NCBI RefSeq assembly: GCF_040126055.1
Contig: NZ_CP143541.1
Span: forward strand, 310,001 to 374,000
Direction of reading: 5' to 3'
DNA: 64,000 nucleotides
From: Pseudalkalibacillus sp. SCS-8
GTDB lineage: Bacteria; Bacillota; Bacilli; Bacillales; Fictibacillaceae
The translations under genes were made by a program, and so were the position numbers. Below the pieces are notes generated by a model. The model ran no database searches. It was not told the origin of the DNA and worked only from the letters and a program-made list of their open reading frames with translations. Of the stretch, positions 1 through 9,328 are shown piece after piece. Within the stretch, counting starts at the first letter, position 1, and the number at the start of each line of letters is the position of its first letter.

Positions 1-2
1 CC

Positions 3-236
3 TGGGGAGCGGCGGTTTGGAACGCAAACTTCCAACAATTCCTTACAGCGTATTCCAAGGACTATTCTGATGAAAAAGAGTTAGCGTTAGGAAACGTTTT
101 TTTAGCAGCTATGGAAAAAGGGTATGAAATCGATGCAATTAAAGGGGAATTATACTACGACCTAGGAACAGTGGAGGATTTGTCGGAAGCAATCAATCTA
201 CTGAATCAAGGTAAGGGGGAAGCGTATGGGGATTGA
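3..236 (+). CDS. C-terminal end of a sugar-phosphate nucleotidyltransferase-like protein (5' end outside window)
   Basis: An open frame enters from the left edge and ends at the TGA at 234-236, giving about 77 residues. The stretch YYDLGTVEDLSEAINLL resembles the end of the catalytic domain of NTP-transferase family enzymes (glucose-1-phosphate thymidylyl/uridylyltransferase type), where a GT-x-EDL motif precedes the last helices. Such enzymes make activated sugars for surface polysaccharides, which fits the two glycosyltransferases that follow. Its end overlaps the next start by 11 bases, so the genes are probably co-translated. The exact substrate cannot be told from this fragment. Confidence 0.6.
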   Translation, partial: WGAAVWNANFQQFLTAYSKDYSDEKELALGNVFLAAMEKGYEIDAIKGELYYDLGTVEDLSEAINLLNQGKGEAYGD

Positions 237-1410
237 AGTTAGTATCATCATTCCATCATTCAATAAGTACCCCCAAAATCTCCTCACACTCCAATCGCTC
301 CAAAGCCAGGATTTTGATCATGAAGCGATGGAGGTCATTCTGGTGGATGATGGATCTACGGACAATACAAATGAAATTCCAAATGAATTCACAGCGAAGT
401 TTCAATTTAAATACATCCGATTAGAGGAAAATATGGGACGCTCAAAAACAAGGAACATCGGTATTCGTGAAGCTGAAGGGGAACTTCTCATATTTCTCGA
501 TGCTGAAATGGTTGTGAATCCGGATTTCACTCAGAGACATTATATGTATCATAAAATGCATGAAAAAGCCGTCTTAACAGGGGGACTCGGATTTTACAAC
601 TTGTATTCCTTTGTTTATCCGGATTTTGATAAGTACACGATAAACAAGATTGCTAAACTTGTACGTAATGACAGAGTGTTGAAAAGACGTTTCCGAAGCT
701 TTACTCGAACAAAGCAACCAACGCAACTGATCTACCCGGAAGACATTGCTTCTGGACGATACAAAAAACTGTCCTATTTTTCTCAAATTCCACTTGATAA
801 AAGGACGATCGAGTTGTTTGGTGAAGACTTATCGGAATTTCAGACCCCTTGGATGGCCTTCCTTACCGGGAATGTTTCTGTAAAGAAGGATGATTTAGAG
901 AAAGTGGGTTATTTTGAGGAATCATTCGAAGGATGGGGATTTGAAGATTGGGAGCTTGGTTATCGTCTCTACAAGTCCGGTGTTACTTTTGCATACAAGC
1001 AAGAAGCAGCCAGCTTTCATCAAGAGCACCTCACAAATGGGAAAAGCAAATCAACAGAGGCGTACAGAAACTTTCATTTATTCCAACAAAAACATATGAC
1101 GATGGATGTATTGGTTGTTGTATTTATCCTAACTGGAAAATACAACCGGATCGGATGTCATGAGATTCTGAAGCAATACCGGAAATTAGAAACAGATTAT
1201 CCTGATCGATTTGAAGCATTCAAAGCTTCGTTTCCACTTCTATTACAGAACGTTTCTCAAGCATTGGCAGAAGGAAAACCAATTGACAAGATACAGGTTT
1301 ATTCAGATGATCAGCGTATGGAAAAGCTTATATGTGACCGGGAGTGTATTCAATCTTTGGGGGGGTTCCAATCCTTGACCGAGGCATTTGATTACCTGAT
1401 TGATAGTTAA
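226..1410 (+). CDS. family 2 glycosyltransferase with C-terminal galactosyltransferase-type domain
   Basis: A 394-residue protein that starts at ATG 226 inside the end of the preceding gene, behind an AAGGGGGAAG ribosome binding site. Residues 4-130 form the GT-A fold: VSIIIPSFN at the start, VDDGSTDNT near residue 40, and the metal/nucleotide motif FLDAEM near residue 90. Near residue 237 the motif GWGFEDWELGYRL is typical of the Glyco_transf_7C (galactosyltransferase C-terminal) domain. No signal peptide or membrane segment is evident, so it should act on the cytoplasmic face, transferring a sugar from a nucleotide sugar to a growing glycan or lipid carrier. Acceptor and donor are unknown. 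The next gene is a clear paralogue, so this pair probably arose by tandem duplication in a surface-polysaccharide cluster. Confidence 0.85.
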   Translation: MGIEVSIIIPSFNKYPQNLLTLQSLQSQDFDHEAMEVILVDDGSTDNTNEIPNEFTAKFQFKYIRLEENMGRSKTRNIGIREAEGELLIFLDAEMVVNPDFTQRHYMYHKMHEKAVLTGGLGFYNLYSFVYPDFDKYTINKIAKLVRNDRVLKRRFRSFTRTKQPTQLIYPEDIASGRYKKLSYFSQIPLDKRTIELFGEDLSEFQTPWMAFLTGNVSVKKDDLEKVGYFEESFEGWGFEDWELGYRLYKSGVTFAYKQEAASFHQEHLTNGKSKSTEAYRNFHLFQQKHMTMDVLVVVFILTGKYNRIGCHEILKQYRKLETDYPDRFEAFKASFPLLLQNVSQALAEGKPIDKIQVYSDDQRMEKLICDRECIQSLGGFQSLTEAFDYLIDS

Positions 1411-1432
1411 AATGGTTGGAAGGATGATGATA

Positions 1433-2626
1433 ATGAGAAAGGAGATCAGCATCATAATTCCTTCGTATAATCGATATCCCCAAAACTTACTTACACTCTA
1501 TTCACTGCAAAATCAAACCTATGATCCTGATAAGTTTGAGGTCATCTTCATCGATGATTGTTCCTCCGACAAGACTCCGATTATTCAGCATACATTCCAA
1601 CCTCCTTTTTCATTTAACTATATACGGAATGAAGAGAATCTAGGACGTTCAAAATCAAGGAACTTAGGAATAAACGAAGCGACTGGAAGGATCATCATCT
1701 TCTTAGATGCTGAAATGATTGTAGAACCCGATTTTGTACAAAATCATGCCAATCATCATGATACGGAGAGTAATAAAGTCGTATCGGGCGCTCTCTTTCT
1801 GAAGAGAGTATATACAATTTCAAACAAGCTATTCACAAAGCAGCAACGCCTTCATATGGATTATTTATTGAAGATGAATCGAAAAATATTCAAAATAAAA
1901 AGGTCGCAAATAAGAAGGGGATATCCAGAAGTTCAGTTTATTACTAAGGAGGATATCCTGAATGGTCATTACAAGCTGTTGTCGTATGATTCTCCTTATT
2001 TCCAGGATGTAAAGAATCATTACGGTGCGGAATTGAATGGGCATCATTTGCCTTGGATTCTCTTTATAAGTGGAATTGTCTCAGTCCCCAAACAATTGCT
2101 TCTAAAGAGTGGAGGATTCGACGAGAGCTTTGTTGGTTGGGGGTTTGAGGATTGGGAGCTAGGATATCGCCTTTATCAAAATGGAGCGGAATTCATATCC
2201 GCCTCGGACGTCACAGGCTACCATCAAGAACATCCGATTTCGGTTATTGATATTGATCAATCAATGTTTGAGAATTATCTGAGATACCAAAGGAAACATC
2301 CCAACTATGAAACGTGTATTCATACCTTATTCTTGATGGGCGAAATTACACGAGTAGAAGAAAGTATCATAGTTGGTGAATATAAATCCCTCTTATGTGA
2401 ACATCCGGATCGTTTCAACCAGTTTAAAGAAGGTTATCTAGCGCTCTTACAACAATGTGCTGTTCTTCTATCTGAGAATAAGGCTATAGAAGATTTGTGG
2501 ATCGGAATGGATTTGAAGGATCCGACCAGCCTGAAGGAATTAATACGTTCTGAGAGGGATGAGGTCGCTTCTCTGAACCAGTACCCTCAACTTATTAGGT
2601 CGATGAACATCTTGCTTGAGAAATGA
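1433..2626 (+). CDS. family 2 glycosyltransferase, tandem paralogue of the preceding gene
   Basis: I place the start at ATG 1433 (MRKEISIIIPSYN), nine bases after a GGAAGG site; the frame could open further upstream at a TTG at 1400, but that has no ribosome binding site. The protein has 397 residues. It repeats the plan of its upstream neighbour: ISIIIPSYNRYPQNLL at the N-terminus, FIDDCSSDKT, FLDAEMI, and the C-terminal GWGFEDWELGYRLY block, with the same spacing and a shared NLGRSKSRNLGI segment. It is a nucleotide-sugar-dependent glycosyltransferase of unknown specificity. It ends the cluster, because a strong terminator follows 20 bases after the stop. Confidence 0.85.
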   Translation: MRKEISIIIPSYNRYPQNLLTLYSLQNQTYDPDKFEVIFIDDCSSDKTPIIQHTFQPPFSFNYIRNEENLGRSKSRNLGINEATGRIIIFLDAEMIVEPDFVQNHANHHDTESNKVVSGALFLKRVYTISNKLFTKQQRLHMDYLLKMNRKIFKIKRSQIRRGYPEVQFITKEDILNGHYKLLSYDSPYFQDVKNHYGAELNGHHLPWILFISGIVSVPKQLLLKSGGFDESFVGWGFEDWELGYRLYQNGAEFISASDVTGYHQEHPISVIDIDQSMFENYLRYQRKHPNYETCIHTLFLMGEITRVEESIIVGEYKSLLCEHPDRFNQFKEGYLALLQQCAVLLSENKAIEDLWIGMDLKDPTSLKELIRSERDEVASLNQYPQLIRSMNILLEK

Positions 2627-2645
2627 TGAAGATATATGGGTCAGT

Positions 2646-2680
2646 AAAACGTTACAGGCATACCTGTAACGTTTTTATTT
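2646..2680 (+). terminator. Rho-independent terminator after the glycosyltransferase pair
   Basis: AAAACGTTACAGG and CCTGTAACGTTTTT pair around a CATA loop, followed by a T-rich tract. It closes the polysaccharide cluster. The stretch from 2681 to 2856 holds only AT-rich upstream sequence of the next operon. Confidence 0.9.
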
Positions 2681-2856
2681 TGTTATGCCGTTCCTTCCTA
2701 TAATTATTAAAACCTTCTCACAATCGTATCGATCACCTTGCCAGTTTGTTACAATATGAGTGAATATTGCAAATTAACAAGGAAACTGTCAATTTAGTTC
2801 GAATTAATAAAGGATTAGGGTTGTTCGTGTCAGGGATTATAATGGGGGGAATTGTA

Positions 2857-3831
2857 ATGGCAGCTAATGATATCAGATATGAAACCTATCATTCACAGTT
2901 GGAGAAAATCATAGAAAATGTCGAAAAGGTCATGGTTGGAAAGCGTGAAGCAACAGAGCTGAGTGTCGTTGCTTTGTTAACTGGGGGACATATTTTACTT
3001 GAGGATGTACCTGGAGTCGGTAAAACAATGATGGTCCGTTCCATCGCCCAGTCCGTTGGAGCGAAGTTCAATAGAATCCAATTCACACCAGACTTGCTAC
3101 CATCCGATTTGACGGGTGTATCGATCTACAATCAGAAAACGATGGAGTTTGAGTTTCGTCCAGGCCCGTTGATGGGGAACATCGTGCTTGCGGATGAAAT
3201 CAACCGGACCTCACCAAAGACGCAATCCGCGTTACTTGAAGCAATGGAAGAAAACAGCATTACCGTTGATGGTATCACGCATCAATTACCGGAGCCGTTC
3301 TTTGTCATGGCGACGCAGAACCCGATTGAATATGAAGGGACGTACCCGTTACCAGAAGCACAGCTTGACCGTTTTTTGCTGAAAATCAAAATGGGGTACC
3401 CGACAGCAAATGAAGAGATGCAAGTGTTATCTCGTAACGAGAAACAGCATCCGATTCATGAGCTGACGAGCGTCTTGACGATTGAAGACTTACTCGAACT
3501 CCAATCGAAGGTAAAATCCGTTTATGTCGAGGAGTCTGTCAAACAGTACATCATCGACCTCGTACTACGAACTCGAACACATAGTGGAATCCACCTTGGA
3601 GTGAGCCCGCGTGGATCACTCGCGCTGATGAAGACCGCTCAAGCCTATGCACTTTTACTCGACAGGGACTACGTGATTCCTGATGACATCAAATACTTAG
3701 CGAAATCCGTGCTTTGCCACCGGATGATCCTGAAGCCGGAAGCCCGTTTTGACGGATACACCCAAGAAAAGATCGTTGATGAAATATTGAAACGGACCCC
3801 AGTGCCGGTCCTTAGGAAAGAAAACGTATGA
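2857..3831 (+). CDS. MoxR-family AAA+ ATPase
   Basis: A 324-residue ATPase of the MoxR/RavA-like AAA_3 group. I chose ATG 2857 (MAANDIRYETYH) because a GGGGGG site lies just upstream and family members start here; the frame stays open upstream to 2767 without a convincing start. Walker A is GVGKT at residues 53-57, Walker B is IVLADE at 109-114, and the sensor motif ATQNP is at 152-156. MoxR proteins are chaperone-like ATPases that usually assist a partner DUF58/VWA protein. That partner is the next gene, which overlaps this stop by four bases (ATGA). With the transglutaminase gene behind it, this is the widespread MoxR-DUF58-TGase operon, whose exact role is unknown. Confidence 0.92.
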   Translation: MAANDIRYETYHSQLEKIIENVEKVMVGKREATELSVVALLTGGHILLEDVPGVGKTMMVRSIAQSVGAKFNRIQFTPDLLPSDLTGVSIYNQKTMEFEFRPGPLMGNIVLADEINRTSPKTQSALLEAMEENSITVDGITHQLPEPFFVMATQNPIEYEGTYPLPEAQLDRFLLKIKMGYPTANEEMQVLSRNEKQHPIHELTSVLTIEDLLELQSKVKSVYVEESVKQYIIDLVLRTRTHSGIHLGVSPRGSLALMKTAQAYALLLDRDYVIPDDIKYLAKSVLCHRMILKPEARFDGYTQEKIVDEILKRTPVPVLRKENV

Positions 3832-5096
3832 TCAAGAAACAGCTTGCTCGATACCGGACAGCGTTGGGGATCATCGGCGTCATCCTGCTGATGGCCAGTA
3901 CGTTTTCCTATGCGATGTTCCAGGGTGGTTTCGTCAGCTGGTTCTTGTTCTATTCCGTCGTTCCGCTTGCGCTATATACCTTTTTCATCTTTATTGTGCC
4001 GTTGTCTAGATTGACCGTAGAACGTCATATCGAAAAAAACACCTTCATCGCAGGGGAACGGGTCGAAGTGAAGGTCACTGTGAAAAGCAGGATTCCGCTT
4101 CCGTTGTTCTATTTGGTCGTCTATGATCATTTGCCGAAACGGTTTGCTCAATTTACAAGGGAAAAAGAGCCGGAATATCAAAATCAAGCGAAAGCGTTGC
4201 TGTTCCCTTTATTTAGGAAAAGCGCATCTTACTCGTATGTGATTGACCCGATTCCGAGAGGTATTCATACATTTCAATCCGTTACGGTGGAAACGGGAGA
4301 TTTATTCGGATTTCTTGCAAAATCTACAGAGATTCCATTAGAAAAATCGATTCAGGTTTATCCAAGGACGCAGCCTCTTTCCGGGTGGAATATGTTTGAT
4401 ACTCACCCATCAGGTGTGAAAAAAATAGGAAAGCAAGCTCAACAGGACTTTACCTCAGCGGTCAGCATCCGCGATTATACACCAGGAGATAAGCTGTCAT
4501 GGTTGCACTGGAAAGCGACCGCGCGTTCAAACAAGCTGGTCACGAAGGTGTTCGAGACGCAACGGAACGATGATTTCCTGGTTTTCTTGGATGGGAGTCA
4601 CCCCGGTTTTCAACGGAATGGACAAGAGATGTTTGAGCGAGCGGTATCACTTGGTGCCTCTCTTTTGAAGCATGCCGTCAGCAGTGGAACAACGGTGGAA
4701 TTCCATACGGTCGCGAACCAGCATACGAAGCTGACCTTCCAATCCGGTCAAAACTTCGAGGCAAAGTGGATGCACCATCTGGCACGGATTGAGCCAGATA
4801 CCAGTTCTTCTTTAACGGGTGTTTTGAAACATGAAGTCCACGAGATGGGGAAGGGCGTTTCGGTTCTGATCATTACATCGGATCTTTCCGACTCTTTCAT
4901 CCATACGATTGAGCGGATGGCTGCAAACAAGATCCAGACCATGTTCTTTTACATGATGAACAAGAAAATTCTTACAAGCGAAGAACAGTATGTGATTACG
5001 AGATTAAGAGCTCGGAACATAGTTGTCTATCCAGTGAATATGGACGACTTCAGCGAGGTCGTCAAGGCAGGTGCACAAAATGCCACAAGCTCATGA
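3828..5096 (+). CDS. DUF58 domain-containing membrane-anchored protein
   Basis: A 422-residue protein starting at ATG 3828, overlapping the MoxR stop by four bases. Two hydrophobic segments (about residues 13-30 and 36-58) anchor it in the membrane. Next come a beta-rich region and then the DUF58 signature at residues 214-230, IRDYTPGDKLSWLHWKA, which leads into a VWA-like fold. DUF58 proteins are the usual partner of MoxR ATPases and are thought to help assemble or mature membrane or cell-wall complexes; the precise substrate is not known. The gene overlaps the following transglutaminase gene, so all three are probably made in fixed proportion. Confidence 0.88.
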   Translation: MIKKQLARYRTALGIIGVILLMASTFSYAMFQGGFVSWFLFYSVVPLALYTFFIFIVPLSRLTVERHIEKNTFIAGERVEVKVTVKSRIPLPLFYLVVYDHLPKRFAQFTREKEPEYQNQAKALLFPLFRKSASYSYVIDPIPRGIHTFQSVTVETGDLFGFLAKSTEIPLEKSIQVYPRTQPLSGWNMFDTHPSGVKKIGKQAQQDFTSAVSIRDYTPGDKLSWLHWKATARSNKLVTKVFETQRNDDFLVFLDGSHPGFQRNGQEMFERAVSLGASLLKHAVSSGTTVEFHTVANQHTKLTFQSGQNFEAKWMHHLARIEPDTSSSLTGVLKHEVHEMGKGVSVLIITSDLSDSFIHTIERMAANKIQTMFFYMMNKKILTSEEQYVITRLRARNIVVYPVNMDDFSEVVKAGAQNATSS

Positions 5097-7293
5097 CAAA
5101 CAGAAATTCACGATGGGTTCATTTTTGCTATACATGCTAGGGTTCCTATTATTCTGGGAATGGCTGCGGCCACTTTCGACGTTTACCGATACGCATTACT
5201 TATCGATTTTCGTTCTATTTGCGGCCTTTTTATTTACCATTTCTTATTTCGAACTGCCAATCTGGTTATCCTTCCCGCTCAAACTGCTCGCACTCGCTTA
5301 TGCGATCCATACGATCTACTTCCCAGTCTCATTTTTTGATCTGGAGTGGGTAAGTTATCTCATAAACGATTTAATTGCAGGCTTTGACAGGGCCTTGGCG
5401 AGAGATTGGAACGGTCTGAGTAACTTAAGCCGTACATTCTTATTTTTAGTCCTGTTATGGCTGATCAGCTACTTGATGCATTACTGGCTGATCCAGGCAC
5501 GACGAATATTCTTATTTTTCCTCATTACCGTCCTGTATGTGACGGTTGTTGATACATTTACGCCTTACGATGCTTCTGCATCCATCATCAGAACGGTCAT
5601 TATCGGCTTTGTCCTGTTAGGCATACTCCAGTTCATCCGGATCATTGAATTGAAGGGATTCAACGTCTATCGGAACAAGTTCCCGTTGATGTGGATCATA
5701 CCGCTCGTCCTGCTCATTTCTTTTTCATCCGTTCTAGGCTATCTTGCTCCTAAAGCTGCCCCGCAGTGGCCGGATCCTGTTCCTTTCTTTACCGCAACAG
5801 GTAGTCAAATCGGAGAAGGTGAAGGAGATGCGCCGGGTAGAGGCGGAGGGGTACAAAGAATCGGGTATGGGACGAATGACAGCCGCTTAGGTGGACCTTT
5901 CATTTCTGATGAAACACCTATATTTAAAACGACCATCGAAGAATTGCATTACTGGCGCGTGGAATCCAAAGAAATCTATACAGGACTTGGTTGGGAGACG
6001 GCAACCGGAAATCCGAACGAGCAGGTGGACCCTGACAATATTCCGAAGGATTCAATTCATGCAATGCAATTTAGTGAGAAGGTCAAAGCCGAACAATTGA
6101 GTGCGAAGGTCGAAGTGTTGAAAAAAGGGCTCTACCCGTTCATCGTGTATCCTGGTCAGCTTGATGCCGTACAAGCAGAAGAACCACGGGACTATGAGAT
6201 GAATACGATCACGAGGAAATTGATGACGCTTGAACAAGGAAGAGAATCCGGACTTAAGGAATATTCATTGGATTATACGTATCCGGAGTTCTCAGAGGCG
6301 ATGCTTGCTAAGTCGAGCATGAATTATCCGGAAGAGATCACGAGCCGCTATCTCCAGCTTCCGAAAGATCTTCCACAGCGTGTTCAAGATCTATCCGAAG
6401 AGATTACGGCTGAGGCAACGAATCCATATGAAATGGCGAAAGCAGTTGAAGAATACTTTGCGAAAGCCGGTTTTTCCTATAACACGAGAGATACAGCCGT
6501 GCCCGGTAAGAATGATGATTATGTCGATCAATTCCTTTTCGACACTCAACTTGGCTATTGTGATAACTTCTCAACGTCGATGGCAGTTATGCTCAGAACC
6601 GTCGGAATCCCGACACGTTGGGTAAAGGGTTTCACACGTGGAGAATATGAAGATACGCTTGAAGACGGCGTTCGTGAATATGTTATTACAAATTCCAATG
6701 CTCACTCTTGGGTTGAAGTCTATTTTGAAGGAGTAGGCTGGGTCCCGTTCGAGCCGACTCGTGGCTTCCAGGCACCGGATCAATTTGTCGACAACTATCA
6801 GGATGAGACGGAAGAGGATGTACCTGTTGAGCAAAACGACCAGGATCAACAAAAGACGGATAAGGATGCAGGTGAGAAAAAGTCCTCCTTCACGTTGCCA
6901 TTTGATGTTGATAAGGTCCTTAACTGGGTAAAGTGGATCTCCATTACAATCCTTTCCGTTGCGTTGGTCGTTCTCATCACAGCTTATTTGACCCGGAAGA
7001 AATGGTTGAATAAATTTTTCTTATGGAAGTTCAGGAAAAGAAAGGATGACCATGCTTTTCAGGATGCTTACCATCGATTGCTCTGGTTATTGGAGCAATA
7101 CGGGATTGAAAAGCAGCCGCAACAAACGTTAAGGGAATATGCCGTCGATGTCGATCGCTCGCTCGATACGGGCGATATGAAGCTGTTGACGAAGAAGTAT
7201 GAAAAGGCGAGATACAGCCCAGGTCATCAACCTGTCGATTGGCAGGATACAAAGGAATTGTGGGAAAATTTAATTAAAAGGATACGTCCTTGA
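5080..7293 (+). CDS. multi-pass membrane transglutaminase-like protein (TgpA type)
   Basis: A 737-residue protein read from ATG 5080 (MPQAHDKQKF); a GTG at 5071 is an alternative start. The first 220 or so residues hold several membrane helices. A long extracytoplasmic region follows, carrying a transglutaminase/protease core with the catalytic triad visible: Cys near residue 494 in GYCDNFSTSM, His in NAHSWVEV and Asp/Glu context in PFEPTRGF. Another membrane helix lies around residue 620, and the cytoplasmic tail resembles DUF4129. Family members are membrane-bound and act outside the membrane, by cross-linking or cleaving cell-envelope peptides; the substrate is not known. It closes the MoxR operon. 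The guaA promoter overlaps its stop codon. Confidence 0.88.
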   Translation: MPQAHDKQKFTMGSFLLYMLGFLLFWEWLRPLSTFTDTHYLSIFVLFAAFLFTISYFELPIWLSFPLKLLALAYAIHTIYFPVSFFDLEWVSYLINDLIAGFDRALARDWNGLSNLSRTFLFLVLLWLISYLMHYWLIQARRIFLFFLITVLYVTVVDTFTPYDASASIIRTVIIGFVLLGILQFIRIIELKGFNVYRNKFPLMWIIPLVLLISFSSVLGYLAPKAAPQWPDPVPFFTATGSQIGEGEGDAPGRGGGVQRIGYGTNDSRLGGPFISDETPIFKTTIEELHYWRVESKEIYTGLGWETATGNPNEQVDPDNIPKDSIHAMQFSEKVKAEQLSAKVEVLKKGLYPFIVYPGQLDAVQAEEPRDYEMNTITRKLMTLEQGRESGLKEYSLDYTYPEFSEAMLAKSSMNYPEEITSRYLQLPKDLPQRVQDLSEEITAEATNPYEMAKAVEEYFAKAGFSYNTRDTAVPGKNDDYVDQFLFDTQLGYCDNFSTSMAVMLRTVGIPTRWVKGFTRGEYEDTLEDGVREYVITNSNAHSWVEVYFEGVGWVPFEPTRGFQAPDQFVDNYQDETEEDVPVEQNDQDQQKTDKDAGEKKSSFTLPFDVDKVLNWVKWISITILSVALVVLITAYLTRKKWLNKFFLWKFRKRKDDHAFQDAYHRLLWLLEQYGIEKQPQQTLREYAVDVDRSLDTGDMKLLTKKYEKARYSPGHQPVDWQDTKELWENLIKRIRP

Positions 7294-7318
7294 CCGCTTA
7301 ATAGGCTATTGGTAGAAT
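7290..7318 (+). promoter_or_regulatory. predicted sigma-A promoter for guaA
   Basis: TTGACC at 7290-7295 and TAGAAT at 7313-7318 are separated by exactly 17 bases. The -35 box shares bases with the TGA stop of the transglutaminase gene. Transcription would begin near 7325, about 30 bases before the riboswitch aptamer. Confidence 0.75.
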
Positions 7319-7357
7319 AAGTCCATTAAATCGATTCGTAAATGGATTATTCGACTT

Positions 7358-7428
7358 CCTTCATATATGTTTGGGAATATGGCCCGAATGTTTCTACCAG
7401 ATCACCGTAAATGATCTGACTATGAAGG
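7358..7428 (+). ncRNA. guanine-type purine riboswitch upstream of guaA
   Basis: The P1 stem is CCTTCATA/TATGAAGG. The core contains the conserved AATATGGCCC, GTTTCTACC and CCGTAAA segments, and P3 is formed by CAGATCA/TGATCTG. The specificity residue in GACTATG is C, as in guanine/hypoxanthine sensors, not U as in adenine sensors. The 3' arm of P1 runs on into GAAGGCAGG (7424-7432), which is a perfect complement of CCTGCCTTC at 7456-7464. This gives an antiterminator that competes with both P1 and the terminator, so guanine should switch guaA off by early termination. Confidence 0.95.
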
Positions 7429-7445
7429 CAGGAGCTGTTATGCAT

Positions 7446-7492
7446 AAAACAGGACCCTGCCTTCTATAGGTATGGGTTCTGTTTTCTTTTTT
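7446..7492 (+). terminator. guaA leader: riboswitch-controlled terminator of guaA
   Basis: AAAACAGGACCC (7446-7457) pairs with GGGTTCTGTTTT (7474-7485), followed by CTTTTTT. Its loop contains the CCTGCCTTC antiterminator partner, so the antiterminator and this terminator exclude each other. Confidence 0.88.
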
Positions 7493-7543
7493 GTAAATGG
7501 AAGATTAATCCAAGGGATAGAATATAGAGAGGTGGCTGACAGA

Positions 7544-9082
7544 ATGAATGCGACGGAAGAAATGATTATCGTCCTGGACTTTGGTGGGCAGTACAATCAA
7601 TTGATTACACGACGAATTCGGGACTTGGGCGTGTATAGTGAACTCCACTCCCATAAGATTACGGCTGAGAAAATCAAGGAACTGAATCCTACAGGGATCA
7701 TCTTCTCTGGAGGTCCGAACAGTGCGTATGCAGAGGATTCTCCGAAATGTGATGAGCGGATCTTTGAATTGGGCATTCCGATCTTAGGGATCTGCTATGG
7801 TATGCAGCTGATGACCCATCACTTTGGTGGGAAGGTCGAAAAGGCAAACCACCGGGAGTATGGGAAGGCGACTGTAGCCGTCCGACATATGAACGACCTT
7901 TATAAGGAATTGCCAGAAGAGCAGACGGTATGGATGAGTCATGGTGATTTGGTTGTTGAACCTCCTGAAGGCTTCCAAACTGATGTAACGAGTCCATCTT
8001 GCCCAGTGGCGGGGATGAGTGATCCATCTCGTAACCTCTACGGCGTTCAATTCCATCCGGAAGTTCGTCATAGTGAATATGGAAACGAGCTGTTGAAGAA
8101 CTTTGTTAGGAACATCTGTCAATGTAAAGCGACCTGGTCGATGGAAAACTTCATTGAAGAGGAAGTCGAAAAGATCCGTAATATGGTCGGAGATGAGAAA
8201 GTCCTCTGTGCGTTGAGCGGTGGAGTCGACTCTTCTGTCGTCGCAGCACTGCTCCATAAAGCCATTGGGGATCAGCTCGTCTGCATGTTCGTCGACCATG
8301 GTCTCTTGCGTCAAGGGGAAGCGGACAGCGTCATGAAAACGTTTGGTGATGAATTCGACATGAATGTTATCAAGATTGATGCGAAGGATCGTTTCCTCGG
8401 TAAGCTTGAAGGGGTGACCGACCCTGAACAGAAGCGAAAAATCATCGGTAACGAGTTCATCTATGTGTTTGATGAAGAAGCTGCAAAGCTACAAGGGATC
8501 AAATACCTTGCTCAAGGCACCTTATATACCGATATCATCGAAAGTGGAACAGATACAGCGCAAACCATCAAGTCTCACCATAATGTCGGCGGTCTTCCAG
8601 AGGACATGCAGTTCGAATTGATTGAACCGTTGAACGCCTTGTTCAAGGATGAGGTCCGTAAAGTTGGAACTGAGCTTGGATTGCCAGATGAGATCGTGTG
8701 GCGTCAGCCGTTCCCAGGACCAGGACTCGGTATCCGTGTACTTGGTGAAGTGACGGAAGAGAAGCTGAAGATCGTGCGTGAGTCCGATGCAATTCTACGA
8801 GAAGAAATCAAAAATGCTGGACTCGATCGAGATATCTGGCAATACTTTACCGCGCTTCCGAACATGCGGAGTGTTGGCGTCATGGGAGATGCACGTACGT
8901 ATGATTACACAGTTGGTATCCGGGCAGTGACGTCCATTGACGGGATGACATCCGATTGGGCAAGAATCCCGTGGGATGTATTGGAACGGATTTCTACTCG
9001 AATCGTAAACGAGGTCGATCACGTTAATCGAATCGTGTATGACATCACTTCTAAGCCACCTTCCACAATCGAGTGGGAATAA
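7544..9082 (+). CDS. guaA: GMP synthase (glutamine-hydrolysing)
   Basis: A 512-residue enzyme converting XMP, glutamine and ATP to GMP, the last step of guanylate synthesis. I start at ATG 7544 ([15 protein letters not shown]), eight bases after GAGAGGTGG; the frame opens earlier but within the terminator. The class I amidotransferase domain covers residues 1-200, with the nucleophile Cys84 in GICYGMQL and the FHPE motif near 175. The ATP pyrophosphatase domain begins at LSGGVDSS (about 223), and the C-terminal dimerisation domain ends in KPPSTIEWE. Length matches the B. subtilis enzyme. It is transcribed alone from its own promoter and is governed by the guanine riboswitch, giving feedback by its pathway product. 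Confidence 0.98.
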   Translation: MNATEEMIIVLDFGGQYNQLITRRIRDLGVYSELHSHKITAEKIKELNPTGIIFSGGPNSAYAEDSPKCDERIFELGIPILGICYGMQLMTHHFGGKVEKANHREYGKATVAVRHMNDLYKELPEEQTVWMSHGDLVVEPPEGFQTDVTSPSCPVAGMSDPSRNLYGVQFHPEVRHSEYGNELLKNFVRNICQCKATWSMENFIEEEVEKIRNMVGDEKVLCALSGGVDSSVVAALLHKAIGDQLVCMFVDHGLLRQGEADSVMKTFGDEFDMNVIKIDAKDRFLGKLEGVTDPEQKRKIIGNEFIYVFDEEAAKLQGIKYLAQGTLYTDIIESGTDTAQTIKSHHNVGGLPEDMQFELIEPLNALFKDEVRKVGTELGLPDEIVWRQPFPGPGLGIRVLGEVTEEKLKIVRESDAILREEIKNAGLDRDIWQYFTALPNMRSVGVMGDARTYDYTVGIRAVTSIDGMTSDWARIPWDVLERISTRIVNEVDHVNRIVYDITSKPPSTIEWE

Positions 9083-9124
9083 CACGAACATTAGATTGAT
9101 TTATAATAATAATGTTCGGAAAAA
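9081..9124 (+). promoter_or_regulatory. pair of PurR boxes upstream of pbuG
   Basis: Box 2, AATGTTCGGAAAAA (9111-9124), is a near-perfect inverted match to the PurR box AWWWCCGAACWWT. Box 1, AACACGAACATTA (9081-9093), is weaker and begins at the guaA stop codon. The CGAAC/GTTCG cores are 24 bases apart, the same spacing as in the purE control region of this window. Confidence 0.75.
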
Positions 9125-9127
9125 CCA

Positions 9128-9156
9128 TTGACAAATTTCGTCAATACACGTACACT
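9128..9156 (+). promoter_or_regulatory. predicted sigma-A promoter of pbuG
   Basis: TTGACA (9128-9133) and TACACT (9151-9156) with a 17-base spacer, directly downstream of PurR box 2. The transcript would start near 9163, just before the guanine riboswitch. Confidence 0.85.
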
Positions 9157-9176
9157 TTAGAAAAATAACAGCACAG

Positions 9177-9249
9177 AACCATCGTATAATGTCGAGAATA
9201 TGGCTCGAAAGTTTCTACCAGGCTACCGTAAATGGCTTGACTACGAGGG
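9177..9249 (+). ncRNA. guanine-type purine riboswitch upstream of pbuG
   Basis: P1 arms ATCGTA/TACGAG enclose AATATGGCTC, GTTTCTACC and CCGTAAA; P3 is CAGGCTA/TGGCTTG. The specificity base in GACTACG is C, so it reads guanine or hypoxanthine. Control of a nucleobase permease by such an element is well established in Bacillaceae. Confidence 0.93.
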
Positions 9250-9328
9250 GGATCTAAGAAAGAACGCACGTCCATCTCTTTTTGTAGATGTTCCGTTTTC
9301 ATTCGTTCTTTTCCCTATATTCGTTGTC

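Noticed and set aside
7784..8314. 176-residue minus-strand frame inside guaA
   Set aside because: Antisense shadow; guaA is complete and conserved here.
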